NCBI GenBank assembly: GCA_009746045.1
Contig: RPFO01000082.1
Location: 4,525,241 to 4,589,240, forward strand
Direction: 5' to 3'
DNA: 64,000 nt
Source of the DNA: Mesostigma viride
Taxonomy: Eukaryota > Streptophyta > Mesostigmatophyceae > Mesostigmatales > Mesostigmataceae
In this document: positions 1 through 64,000 of the stretch, in pieces
Numbering within the stretch: position 1 is the first letter of the stretch
How the letters are laid out: each line of letters begins with the position of its first letter
Notes under the pieces: generated by a model
Database searches by the model: none
Told to the model about the DNA's origin: nothing
What the model saw: the letters and a program-made list of their open reading frames with translations, nothing else
Position numbers and translations under genes: made by a program

Positions 1-302
1 ATTTCTGTCTGGGCCCCCTCCTCGCCAGATTCCTCCTCGCCAGATTCCTCCTCGCCAGAGTTTGAGGCGCTGTCAGATGATGCTGACTGGCCACCATCTT
101 CCTCTTCCTGCGCATTAGACCCATCCTCTTCCTCACGCTCTACTCTCTTGCGTTTGTCGCGACCCTGCCTGCCCTCCTTTTCATCTAAACTGCGGCCTAG
201 GTCGACGATATTTTCCGTTTCTACAATTTCTCCAGCTTGCTTCTTAAACAGAGCATCTAAGGTGCTAGTCTTGAAACCTGCCAACCCGTTTTTCTTCGAC
301 AT
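1..302 (-). CDS. N-terminal part of an unrecognised acidic protein, cut by the window edge
   Basis: An ATG at 302-300 on the minus strand opens a frame with no stop through base 1, about 100 codons. It begins MSKKNGLAGFKTSTLDALFK, then has a basic patch (GRDKRKRVERE) and a long acidic Glu/Ser run with three SGEEE-type repeats. Short basic and acidic tracts of this kind are typical of nuclear proteins and of the N termini of some transposases, but no domain is identifiable. The upstream side (303-830) carries clustered palindromic TTGACGAA motifs, so a transposon-encoded protein is possible. Function unknown; the frame itself is fairly convincing because it stays open and has no low-complexity DNA underneath except near the edge. 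Confidence 0.5.
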   Translation of the reverse strand, partial: MSKKNGLAGFKTSTLDALFKKQAGEIVETENIVDLGRSLDEKEGRQGRDKRKRVEREEEDGSNAQEEEDGGQSASSDSASNSGEEESGEEESGEEGAQTE

Positions 303-661
303 TCTCTAGCTCATGCAACACTACCTAAACATCGCCGCCGCCATTATCGAAACAATTTCGCATGCAATATTTTATCGCACATGAAGTCGCCAGACGGCCT
401 GAGGTCGTCACGTAATGAATACCATGATTGCCCACCAAACACCAGGGTGATTACAGGTAATAATTTTTTCATGCCCTGGTCGGCTCAAGTCCTGCCTTGC
501 TCGTCTTCAGTTTTGGTACCCGAGCATTGTCCTGAACCGTACTGACGTACTGTCTTTCCAAACCAACTCCAACTGCAGCGTACCTAGGATTCAGATGGTA
601 CGGGCTGACGGCCTGACGCCGCGCCGCTGGACCTTAGGTCTGGCCTTCAGGACTTGCGTGG

Positions 662-827
662 TTGACGAATACCCTAAACATTTCGTCAAACCGGTTGACG
701 AACTTCGGAACATATTCGTCAATTGGTTGACGAATCGCCGAGTTGGTTGACGAATGTGGTTGACGAATTGCCCAAAATGGTTGACTATTTTACTACTATT
801 TTCAAAATTCGTCAACCGGTTGACGAA
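662..827. repeat. Cluster of palindromic TTGACGAA / TTCGTCAA motifs
   Basis: The 8-mer TTGACGAA occurs at 662, 695, 727, 747, 760 and 820, and its complement TTCGTCAA at 682, 715 and 808. At 808-827 they form the perfect 20-bp palindrome TTCGTCAACCGGTTGACGAA; 682-702 is the same palindrome with one extra A. Such dense subterminal motifs are typical of transposase-binding sites at the end of DNA transposons. That reading is inference. Its position just upstream of the minus-strand frame at 1-302 fits. Confidence 0.75.
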
Positions 828-875
828 ATAGTCCCGTTAGCAGAAGCACTGCCTCAAGCCTTTACCAATCCGTTC

Positions 876-1100
876 TTTTGCACCCATTTGGCTATTTAGC
901 GCAAGTACGGATTGCCAACTTAGTGCGAAGAAAATATGTGTTTAGGCCTTTTGCACCCATTATGCTATTAAGCGCAAGAACGTATTGTCAACTTTTTGCT
1001 AAGGAAATACGTATTGATGCCGTTTGCACCCATGAGGCTCTTTCAACATAGTTAGCGGGCAAGTACGTGTTGCCAACTTTGTGCGAAGAAACTACGTGTG
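876..1100. repeat. Three degenerate tandem copies of a 73-bp unit
   Basis: Copies start near 880, 953 and 1026 (exactly 73 bp apart). Each runs TTTGCACCCAT, then GCTATT.AGCGCAAG, ACGTATTG.CAACTTT, then GCGAAGAAA.TACGTG. Divergence between copies is substantial, so the array is old. No coding potential. Confidence 0.75.
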
Positions 1101-1891
1101 ATCCAAGCAGGCATGTCAAAAGTTTGGTGGCGTTGCTGCCTACCCTGTCAACAACCCCTCCTCGCTGCTGACGTGGTGTGGGCGGATGTGCCTGGGTTGC
1201 TTGCACTGGCCTACCCGACGTCTGGGATGCCAGAATGAGGTCGCCACCGTGCTGGGCATCTGCTTCCGGCTGCTCAGCAAGAACAGCAACGCTGACAGCG
1301 TGCACAGGTAGGTGGGGGTATTAGCTGGTTGCAGGGACAGTAGCAACAAATGGGACGGTTTGTCGTGCGACCATAGCTAGACCATAACCCAAAGTGACGA
1401 TGTCAATACCAATTCCGGCGTGCAAGCTGTGGCCTATATTCCCGCAACTTTATAAATGACCGGAGTATGCGCTGGGGGCAGTTGTGAATACTTGCATCTT
1501 TGGCGTGTTTGCGCGGCTCCATTGCACCGCTGCATGCAGCCACAAACATCAGCAGTCATGAGTTACCCAGACCCCAGTCGATCCTCGGTTGTCCTGGCAT
1601 GCACCATGCTGCTCAAGTTGCCCCGTGCCACTTATCTAGGCATTTGAATGGAAGAGTGAGCTGGGGCACGGGGTGCTACCACCTGGTCCTTCAGACGAAA
1701 GTCTATCTTGCTTACTAAGTCTAGGTAAGATAGACCTAGTAGATCTGTCTTATCTGATAGACCTACTAAGTCTATCAGGTAACTCTAACCTATACCGGTC
1801 TTCGATTTTGCGGATGGAAGTTAATGAACCGATCTACGGAACTGATATAATAATGTCGTAATTCCTGAGCCGGTCTATTTATATCCTGCAG
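1101..1891. other. Non-coding stretch left of the first visible MON2 exon
   Basis: No convincing exon on either strand. At 1690-1790 the string AGTCTATCTTGC..CTAGGTAAGATAGACCTA is repeated in direct and inverted form (core TAGAC.TA), an imperfect palindromic patch. MON2 proteins need roughly 170 more N-terminal residues upstream of the exon at 1892; none could be found here, so this is read as intron. Confidence 0.4.
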
Positions 1892-30627
<28,736 letters not shown>

Positions 30628-30661
30628 GATTAGTTTGGCCGGGGTAGTCTTTACATATTCA

Positions 30662-30666
30662 TGTAA
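30662..30666 (+). terminator. TGTAA polyadenylation signal of MON2
   Basis: TGTAA lies 35 bp after the MON2 stop. TGTAA is the established polyadenylation signal of chlorophyte algae. The short 3' UTR is plausible, but the site could be accidental. Confidence 0.5.
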
Positions 30667-30773
30667 AGTGGTTGGCTTATGGAACTACATTGGCTAGTTT
30701 TCAACATCTATGACGAAATTGGGTGGCTGCGGGGAAATTCTTGCCTCTTGTATGCATCAATGGCTAATAAGTA

Positions 30774-30900
30774 CAGTCATTCCCGAGTCAAGTTACGATT
30801 CTGAAGGTTACATTCCCGCATTAAGTTACGATGCCGAAGTGTGGGCGGCGACCGGGACTTAAGCCTGGGTGCCATCGTAACTTACCACGGGATCAAGAGG
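30774..30900. mobile_element. Remnant of a short inverted-repeat element
   Basis: TACAGTCATTCCCGAGTCAA followed by GTTACGAT.., with the inverted match ATCGTAACTTACCACGGGAT at the other side (30871-30890). The internal part (CCCGC.TTAAGTTACGATG, then CCGGGACTT) recurs at 35502-35560, marking a dispersed family related to the MITE at 27646. Confidence 0.5.
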
Positions 30901-30983
30901 CAAACTGTAGGCATCAGGCTACTTTTGGCCGCGGAAGAGGCCATTTTTTGCCAAGTCCGGACCCCGGACTAGAGGACCTGCTA

Positions 30984-31014
30984 TAAGTAAGTAAGTAAGT
31001 AAGTAAGTAAGTAC
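30984..31014 (-). repeat. (AAGT)n tail, probable 3' end of a minus-strand LINE
   Basis: Seven AAGT units, followed by GTACTTGCGTGTCATG. The same GTACTTGCGTGTCATG string next to a TAAGTA tail recurs at 35581-35604 and 36976-36995. Read on the minus strand these are identical 3' ends with an (ACTT)n tail, as LINEs have. Confidence 0.55.
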
Positions 31015-31509
31015 TTGCGTGTCATGCGCAAAGGCATGCCACGGAGTACTATGCTAATCTCATTAGAAAAATAATTACACAAAACAAATATCGTCTGCAT
31101 CATCCCCCAACCGTTAAGCACTAGATGGGGATGTAATCCTCATCCGAGCTGTCCTCTACTGTAATGGCAGACGAGGCGGTAGTGTAGCGGCTATAGATAG
31201 ATCCTCAGGACCAATAACCTCCACCTGCGGACTTCTACCCTGGCTAGCAACGGGCCGCGGGGCCCGTGGGGAGAAAACAGGAGCATACCCCTCGGGGAGG
31301 TGCTTATCGCAGATGGCAGCCCATTTCTCCTTGTCAATCATGCGGGCCCGCGGAGTACGGATAGTCCCAGAAGCCCTGCATCTTCAAGCAGTTGTGTCAC
31401 ATAGGTCCGGGTCGCGCCGCGCCGGTGCCCGGCGCGCGCAAGTTTGCCAGTGGTTTGCGATGGGACAAGGGGACCCTGCCATAGGAGGAGGTGTCTACCT
31501 GGTTGGCCC

Positions 31510-32440
31510 GTCTTAAGCCCCCCGGCAGGGCCCACATCGGTATTTGTAGTCCAAGCATACACATCGCCGCCGAGGGAGCATCGAGCCAGCCGCCCTGCGC
31601 ATGGGGCCCACAAAGGTCACTAGTGCATCAGGCGGTTTAGCAAACAGCGTATTGGCAGCAGTCAAGTCCCCCTCAGTGAGCAGTTGCTCAAGTAGGGGGG
31701 TGTTGGCATTGCTATCGGTTAGGCGCGGCGCATACATGCAGCACCCGCGGCCCACGGGCAGGGTCGCGTTGGCATCCACCAAGATGGCGACGATGTATTG
31801 ACGTGGGATCTGTTTCTCTATGTCGAGCAACTGGTTGAAGAACGCTGCGCGGTCCTCGGCCGGGTGCCCAGCATGTGGGGCATATCCGACAATTACCGAG
31901 AGCATAATGGGGGTCCGTCCTTCAAGGGAGCGGAAAGTGCACTGAAGGATCCGATTCGAGCAAAGTTTGTGGTCCACGAGCTGGGCGGCAGCGGTGGGGG
32001 AGCACAGCAGGCCCACTCCTCCCTGACCCGGTGCATGCGCCGGGCCGCACAGCAGTTGCCATTGTAGTGCGAGGGTGACACGCTGAACGGGGCCCTCAAA
32101 GGAGCGTCGGTGCTCTTGGACCCCAAGCACATCAATGCCATATAGGCGGCGCAGTAGTGGACAAGCTCGTTGGCCCGCGCGGGGGCATCTCCCCCGGGCA
32201 GGGTGCGGACATTGTAGGTTGCGATGCGCAGCGAGTGGTGCCGGCGTTGGCCCAGCAGGGGGCGCCGGGGACCCGCGGTGTCGGCAGGGGGTTGGGGGGA
32301 GGCTGGCGGGGACGTGTGTGCGGCGTGAGATAACATAGTACTTTTCAACGCGCATAGGGCACCCTCCAGGCGGGCGGCGCGACTTGCTCGCCTGGTCTTG
32401 GGGTCCAAGAATGCAGCATACCGTTGGGAGTGCCGGGTTC
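31510..32440 (-). pseudogene. Broken LINE endonuclease (EEP-type apurinic endonuclease domain)
   Basis: Minus-strand translation gives SLRIATYNVRTL (start of an endonuclease/exonuclease/phosphatase fold), then after a frame change near 32110-32150 GIDVLGVQEHRRSFEG with the catalytic E of the QEH motif. It continues VIVGYAPHAGHPAEDRAAFF, VDANATLPVGRG (D.N motif region) and NTPLLEQLL. These are the LINE-encoded endonuclease motifs in their normal order. The frameshift and the absence of any reverse transcriptase below 31.5 kb show a dead, internally deleted copy; the tail at 30984 is its likely 3' end. Confidence 0.8.
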
Positions 32441-33388
32441 AGTTGCGAAAGCCAGCAGGCGCTCCTTGTTGCGAAGTTGGCGATGAAGGTCGCGGCTTTG
32501 ACTCCGTTGCGTCGTCCGTGAGATTGGACTATCCAAGACACGCTCGGCCATCGGACGACGGGTGTGACGACCTGCTATGCTAAAAGCTATAAGTGAGACG
32601 ACAGTATCTAACTATGATTGTAATGGTTTAGGAGGCAAATTAAATATCATATGCTGCATGCTCCAGTTAATTAGTGGCAATTTTAGGCCGATCGAGCTAG
32701 CTCGGCGCAGGGAACAGGGAATCACTCGGGGTCCCTGAACATAAAACATCACACACCAGCTGTTTCCGGCCCCACCGTCTAGGGCATCTAGCCGCTCAAC
32801 ACGTAAGCGAGCCATAATTTCAATGCACAAGGCTACACATTTCCATCTCAATTCGTATTCATCATCCTGAACGACTCGAAAACGCGGACAAGATAACGGC
32901 AGGCTCGAGCTACCATGGTCTGGATTCTCCCGATTTCTGGCTTGCGCTGGTTGTCTCCTTGATAAAACATAGATAGCGCCATGCAGGCTGCAGGATGAAC
33001 TGCTCAGCCGGAACTGCATGCATGAAAATTTATAGGTGAACTAGCAATTAAAGTCGCAGCTGGCAATGACGCTATCGATCAGCCTATATCATGCACCCAG
33101 GCGTCCTGCAGCGCCCATGCCTTGCCGCATCCAGAATCTGCCCGGTACGAAATCACACGTACTTTGAGCGGCCTTGATGCCGCGCTCCGTGCCACATGCC
33201 AGCACCGAGTGACGAAAATGGCTGACGGCGGTATGGCTGACGGCGGAGCTCAGATTTTTTGCGTCTGAGCCCCAAATTCGGCCAGACCACTTGCATCAAA
33301 TGCGCTTTTTTGAGACGCACATGCCAGACTTATAATCGGTTACGGCTGAAACGCAGTATTGTCAAAGTTACGCACGTGACAAGCAGCT

Positions 33389-34942
33389 ATGACGACCCCA
33401 AAAGCAAAACGGGGTTTGGAAAAGGAGCTTTCTGGCTTCCAGCCCAACCCACTCGCCATCGTCCTTGCCCAGCCGCCTGGGCTCGCAACATCGCCAGCAA
33501 ACCCGTCGCCAAGCGCCTCGCCCGAGCCCAAGAAACTCTGCCACGAACACAAATGGCGAAAGTACCTACCTGATTACGCCCGCTTTTCTTTTCAGCACTG
33601 GCTAGAGCTGACCACAGAAGAATATGCGCCGAAATTGTGCGTTTTTTGGCACAGGAACGCAAGCTCCACCATGGGGCCACAGGGCCCATCCCCGACGAGA
33701 ACCTGGAGAGGTTCTTTACCATTAATGAATTAATTAATAGACACGTGACTGCGTCACGTTCGAGCATAAGTCCTCAGTGGGAGGGGAACATGGGATGGAA
33801 TGGATGGTATAAGCTATCTAGGTCCTTTAGTTACAGGGGCCGGTGTGGGCACCGCGGCCCGAATCGCTATGAATGCCATCCTTTACCGTGGGAGACCTCA
33901 ACCACCGCCTCGCCATCCTGTGCAGCTTCTACCAGCTACCTATGGCCAAAATCGACGCCAAGATCCGCGCCCCAGCCCAGCCTGCGCGGCCGACAGCCAC
34001 ATCGTCTTCCTCCCTCTGCAAGGATGACATCCGAGCAGTGCTGGAGGAGCACGTGACCTGGCCGCTGGCCGAGAAGCTGACCTCGCTGAACACGCGACGC
34101 TCAACACGGTGGAGGCCCGGGTCTCCAATGTGGAAACCAAGGTCGTCCACAAGCTCCAGCCCCAGTTCACGACGCTGCACACCGCGACGCAGGCATCTGA
34201 GACGCATGCTGCACTTGTCTCTCACCTTAACCAGTTGGAGGGCAAATGCGGCGTGCTCATGAAGAAGCTTGAAGCCATCACCGCCCACACCGAGGCCCTT
34301 GCGGCCTCACAGGTCCCAAAGATAGCGGAGTAGACGGCCACCATCGCATCCCAGCCACCTCGGCTGGATGCTGGTGATCTCCCGCCCCCCTCCTATGCGG
34401 ACCTGCTGCGGACAGCGACCGCCTCCACCACCGACGCCATCGCTACGAAGCTCCAGGAGCTTGAAGACGTTCGCCAGGCTCAATGATGACAACGGGAGGC
34501 GGGCCACCCACTGCGCCCGCCGCGACTGCCGGGTGCTGCTGCGTCGCTTTCCCCAGAAGCCAGGTGAGACGTCAACCTCCCTTGCCGACAAGCTTAAGGA
34601 CCAGCTCCTTACCCTCATGGGCCTGGTAGGTGAGGTAGAACTGCGTGGGTGGCTGGGTGCCACCGCCTTCCCCACTCACGGGACAATTAGGCGGCTCCCC
34701 CACCAGTCCTGCTCACCTTCCCCTCCCGTGAGGACAAGCAGCGGTTCCTCTCTCGTCGCAAGCGGTTGCACGACCTCACCTGGACTCTGGACGACGACCT
34801 GACCCCCGCTCAGCAGCAGCAGCGACGTGACCTGTGGCCTGAATACCTCCGCCACAAGCAGGACCCCCAGAAGCCCAAGGTGTATTGGAGGGGCGGGGAC
34901 CTGATGATCAACCACAAGATGTGGACGCCCCCAGCGGGCTAA
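33389..34942 (+). pseudogene. LINE ORF1-like protein remnant (coiled coil, RRM-like, C-terminal domain)
   Basis: Several frames must be joined. 33389-33730 is a Pro/Ala/Ser-rich N terminus. 34109-34333 is a heptad-rich coiled coil (VEARVSNVETKVVHKL..LVSHLNQLEGK..LMKKLEAITAHTEAL) interrupted by a TAG at 34331. SYADLLRT at 34399 is typical of LINE ORF1 linkers. An RRM-like segment follows (CRVLLRRFP; VLLTFPSREDKQRFL), and the C-terminal domain (DLWPEYLRHKQDP..VYWRGGDLMIN) ends at TAA after GTGGACGCCCCCAGCGGGCTAA (stop ~34940-34942). At least two frameshifts and one stop make it non-functional. No ORF2/reverse transcriptase follows. Confidence 0.7.
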
Positions 34943-35381
34943 TTTTATTAGCTTGTAGCCCTAGCTTGACTTCATTGGTAGTCACTGCCGCCATGGCAGC
35001 CATGCTTAGAATGTTTGCCTTAGTAGCTGTGCCACTGGTCATACCTAGTCACGTGCACCGCTAACGCACGGTACACAACCAGCCATAGCCTTAGCTTAGC
35101 CCTTGTACAGCCATGCTACGCCCTGGCTTCGATCAGATTACTTGCCCACGCTCCTTGTTATGATATGCTCACATGGGTCTTATTGCACCCACAGATTGCC
35201 GGATCGTTAGCGTGTCCGTTTAGCTAGCCGGCGCCCCAATGCAGCTGTAGCATGCCTCTGGCATGAAGGAGACTGGGGGTCTCTGCCCTTTCTCCTGTTG
35301 TGCACACACAGGGATTAAAAGCACTTCGGTGCTCCGTGACTCCCCAACGGGAGCACGTGTTTAATTAATTGATTAATTGAT
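34943..35381 (+). mobile_element. 3' UTR and tail of the first ORF1-only LINE-like copy
   Basis: About 440 bp shared with the second copy (36162-36686): GCAGCCATGC.TAGAATGTTTGCCT, TAGTCACGTG, ACGCACGGTACACAACCAGC and CATAGCCTTAGC are in the same order. It ends GACTCCCCAACGGGAG and an AT-rich tail (TTAATTAATTGATTAATTGA) at 35361-35380. Confidence 0.7.
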
Positions 35382-35802
35382 GCTGCAGCTGAATCGGGCT
35401 TGACGAGAGCTATCGACGAATGTGGTATAGAAGCTAGTCCGGACGTCAGAGTAGGATCCGGCGGTGGCCGCGGGCTGCTAGCGCCTAATTCGATCTACGT
35501 TCCCGCGTTAAGTTACGATGTACGCCGAGACTTCGGCGGTGATCGCAACTTGACGTTCATTAAGGCGGGGATGACCATGTAAGTAGGTACTTGCGTGTCA
35601 TGTGCATGCATGGCGCATGCCACAGAGTATGCCAATCTCAATGGCTAATAAATCCCACTCAACACAGTTGGGAACATGTATAGTGACATTAGTGGTTTGC
35701 TCTGCATATGCTATCACCAGCATGAGTTTTTCTTTGTATTGTCGAAGCGTGATCGTGACAAAATACAATCATGGTTTCAGTTGCAATATAAGTAACAAGA
35801 TC

Positions 35803-36686
35803 TTGTATCTCTTGCTGACGAGCTCAAGAACCAGCTTCTTATCCTCATGGGCCTGGTAGGTGAGGTAGCACTGAGCGGGTGCCACCGCCTTCCCCACTCA
35901 CGGGACAAGGCGGCTCCCCCACCCGTCCTATTCACCTTCCCCTCCCCTGAGGATAAGCAGCGGTTCCTCTCTCGTCGCAAGCGGTTGCACGACCTCACCT
36001 GGACGCTGGATGACGACCTCACCCCCGCTCAGCAACAGCAGCGACGCGACCTGTGGCCGGAACACCTCCGCCATAAGCAGGACCCCCAGAAGCCCAAGGT
36101 GTACTGGAGGGGCGGGGACCTGATGATCAACCACAAGATGTGGACGCCCCCAGCGGGCTAGAATAGCAATAGCCCTAGATTGTAACCATTGGCGTCACTG
36201 CCGCTAAGGCAGCCATGCCTAGAATGTTTGCCTAGCTGTGCCAACACACCTAGTCACGTGCCGCCAACGCACGGTACACAACCAGCCATAGCCTTAGCCT
36301 AGTCCTAGTACAGCCATGCTACGCCTTGGCTATGTTTAGCCAAGCCATGCCTGTAATGGGACCCCCCCATGGATGTTGCATTAAGAATTTAGCCATGCTA
36401 TGCCATGCAGAGAGATGCTCTCTGTCGAGAAGCCATGTCCTAGCTCTTGTATAGCCATGATGATCTTCCTCCCCCGTGCCAGGATCCCCCCCTTAGGCGG
36501 GTTGAACCTGAGACAGCATGGTGGTGCGGGTGCCCTGGTGCACCTAGAGCACGGGTAGCTTACATTCCCACCCTTGCATGATCGAAGTAGCCTAGGATGT
36601 ATTTAAAGCCATATGCCCCTTCTCAGGGATATGTGCTACATTGACTCCCAACGGAGTGATGTTGATAATTAATTAATTGATTATCT
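35803..36686 (+). mobile_element. Second, 5'-truncated ORF1-only LINE-like copy with tail
   Basis: From CTTGCTGACGAGCTCAAGAA at 35811 it parallels 34583 onward. The frame TFPSPEDKQRFLSRRKRLHD..QRRDLWPEHLRHKQDP..WRGGDLMIN ends at TAG 36159-36161 and is nearly identical to the first copy. Its 3' UTR is also homologous and ends AACGGAGTGATGTTGATAAT, then (TTAA)-rich TTAATTAATTGATTA at 36669-36684. The two copies are about 1.2 kb apart in the same orientation. Confidence 0.75.
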
Positions 36687-37889
36687 CTTCTTGCTGATGC
36701 TGACAGAACTGGATTGGACCAAACTCAATTTGAAGCACATATCGACTTCTTGTGTTCTTCAGGAACTGCTCATGCAGTGTGATCGGTACCTCGTCTAGAG
36801 AGTAATGACTACAAGACTTTAATTACTTTGGCAAACACACACACACACATGCACACACACATTTACACACACGCGCACCTACGGGTTCCTCAACCGACCC
36901 AGCGCTACTATATCTGCGCTGCTGTATACCTGACATAAAATCGATCCAGGTACGTCGCGTGATCGACAATCTTAAAGTAAGTACTTGCGTGTCATGCTCA
37001 TCCACGGCGGTGGATCGCCATGCGTCCAGGCCGGCATAGTTGTCTCACTTCATATATAGGGATGCCACGGATCGCTACGCACTTGTAGTCATTGAGAAAC
37101 TACGTACTATATATGCTGATCTCATTAGAAAGTTAATTAATAAAAGCCAGACGTGTTGCATGTGCGTGCACCTCGCTCACTGGTGCAAATCAAAACTGTA
37201 TGCATGGATTGATCGACAGCTCTATCGCTAGCTAGCTTGTGGGGACACCTTTCCAGGCGCTGGGGCATGCATGCATACTTTTTTAATTTTGGTTGTTTAT
37301 ATTAGCTGCCACAGTACTTTACTCCGTGACAACATGCCCTAGTGCATGCACGCAAGTAATTTTGTACATTTCAGTTGGTAGCGTATTTATGCTCACCCAT
37401 CATCTGCAGCAACGCTTGCTATTTCACAGGCATGTCAAACCTTTGTTCCCTAGCCCCCCCCTAGGGCCAAGTGGATACGATAATCTGGTTTCCCTCTCAA
37501 GTCCATGCCATTGTAGCACGTAAATGGTTGCATGTACACAGTATACCCCACCAGTCTGAAGACTGCTGGGCCATTGTCAGCTCGGAGGCTCTATCAGAAG
37601 ACTGGACTATGACAGTTGGCGCGCCCTGGCTCTCATTAAGTAGAAAGCATTACTACTAGTGCCGATTCTTCCTGAACTTGCGAGGGAGCCTCTTGGCATC
37701 ATGTCACTTTCTGCCCCCCTTAAAGGGCAGCGACTGGTGTCGGCGGTCAATCACGGCGTCACGACGAATTCAGCAGGGTTCCGTTCTCAAGCCTTGATGG
37801 TGCATCCCCATGGTGCGACTGCTGTGGCCCCCTTTAAGGCCATCAAGGGTTTGAAGCCGTTTGCATGGCTTCGCAGCAAGCTAGACCGG
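36687..37889. other. Intergenic repeat-rich DNA without recognisable genes
   Basis: Contains (CA)n at 36833-36870, the third copy of the LINE 3' end string GTACTTGCGTGTCATG (36979) and inverted-repeat-like pieces (CCCCTTAAAGGGCAG; CCCCTTTAAGGCCATC) at 37714-37845. A 110-codon frame at 37659-37991 has no domain and crosses these repeats, so it was not called. Confidence 0.4.
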
Positions 37890-37894
37890 TTACA
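37890..37894 (-). terminator. Possible TGTAA polyadenylation signal of the DLEC1/FAP81 gene
   Basis: TTACA on the plus strand (TGTAA on the minus) about 535 bp beyond the stop at 38430. It is the first such motif seen downstream; the distance is typical of algal 3' UTRs, but the motif is short. Confidence 0.3.
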
Positions 37895-38429
37895 GGTCAC
37901 CTTGAGCTGCGGGTTATCTCGGGGAAAGAAGAATAATGGTCCGCCGGCCGTCAAGAGTAACAATAATTGCCGGCTCCCCGTCTACAAGTAACTATGATGT
38001 CCGCCGACAGTCAAGAGCGCTGCCTGCCTCGACGCTTCCAGCCATTTGCAGGCTATGCCAAGGCTCACTAGGACGGTGTGCCTCCAAGGCAGCTGCGCAG
38101 GCAAAGCATCCGGGCAGGTGCCAGCAACCCTCAGCGGACGCCAGCATCCCGCTCCGGCCGCATGGGTGCGCCCCAAGCGCATGCCGCGGGCCATGGAGGA
38201 GGATCCAGTGCCCATCGTTGCATCATCAGGATGGTCGATGGCAGCCATGGGGCGTGCCAACTACCGCGCTGGCGACAGGGACGTGTGACGGCAGGTAGCA
38301 TCCATCTGTGCGGCTCGCATGCCTCATTTGCACAGGGCAGTCCTGCATGCGTCCATCCGCACACGACTCCTCCGCGCACCAGTCAGCCGCCCACCCGTCC
38401 TTTCGCACAGCTCCCGCTTGCCTCGCAGC

Positions 38430-64000
<25,571 letters not shown>

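Noticed and set aside
37659-37991. 110-codon plus-strand frame in intergenic DNA
   Set aside because: No family resemblance, crosses inverted-repeat-like pieces and overlaps the likely 3' UTR of the convergent gene.

Overview
This is nuclear DNA from a eukaryote, most likely a chlorophyte green alga. Three lines of evidence point there. The two recognisable genes are split into 53 short GC-rich exons by GT..AG introns crowded with simple repeats. One gene is a plant-type MON2 and the other a ciliary DLEC1/FAP81 homologue, a pairing expected in flagellated Viridiplantae. MON2 is also followed by TGTAA, the usual green-algal polyadenylation signal. No bacterial operon, CRISPR array, tRNA or rRNA was seen. 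Family assignments come from reading the translated exons against remembered family sequences; no database search was run.

Layout. (1) 1-302, minus strand: the start of an unrecognised acidic protein that leaves the left edge, followed by a palindromic TTGACGAA cluster and a 73-bp triplicate, possibly the end of a DNA transposon. (2) 1892-30627, plus strand: 31 exons of MON2, a Golgi/endosomal trafficking scaffold; exons join in frame to give about 1,959 residues, but the first ~170 residues of the family are not visible in the window. (3) 30.7-37.9 kb: an intergenic transposon graveyard with a broken LINE endonuclease (minus strand), two ORF1-only LINE-like copies (plus strand) and related tails. 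(4) 38430-64000, minus strand: 22 exons, about 2,170 residues, of a DLEC1/CFAP81 homologue with repeated ASH/MSP-like beta domains; its N terminus lies beyond the right edge. The two genes are convergent and have no obvious functional link: one acts in membrane traffic, the other in the ciliary axoneme.

The unusual aspect is the introns. They hold many mini- and microsatellites, including about 1.67 kb of (TTTG)n, about 750 bp of (CCCT)n, a 26-bp array with higher-order structure and a 30-bp array. Repeatedly, the tandem unit is itself a copy of the adjoining splice junction: the end of an exon plus its donor, or the intron end plus its acceptor, is duplicated side by side. The clearest case is at 44.2-44.4 kb, where five donors are spaced exactly 39 bp apart in the same reading frame. 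Most long open frames in the window are read-through of these arrays and were not annotated as genes.
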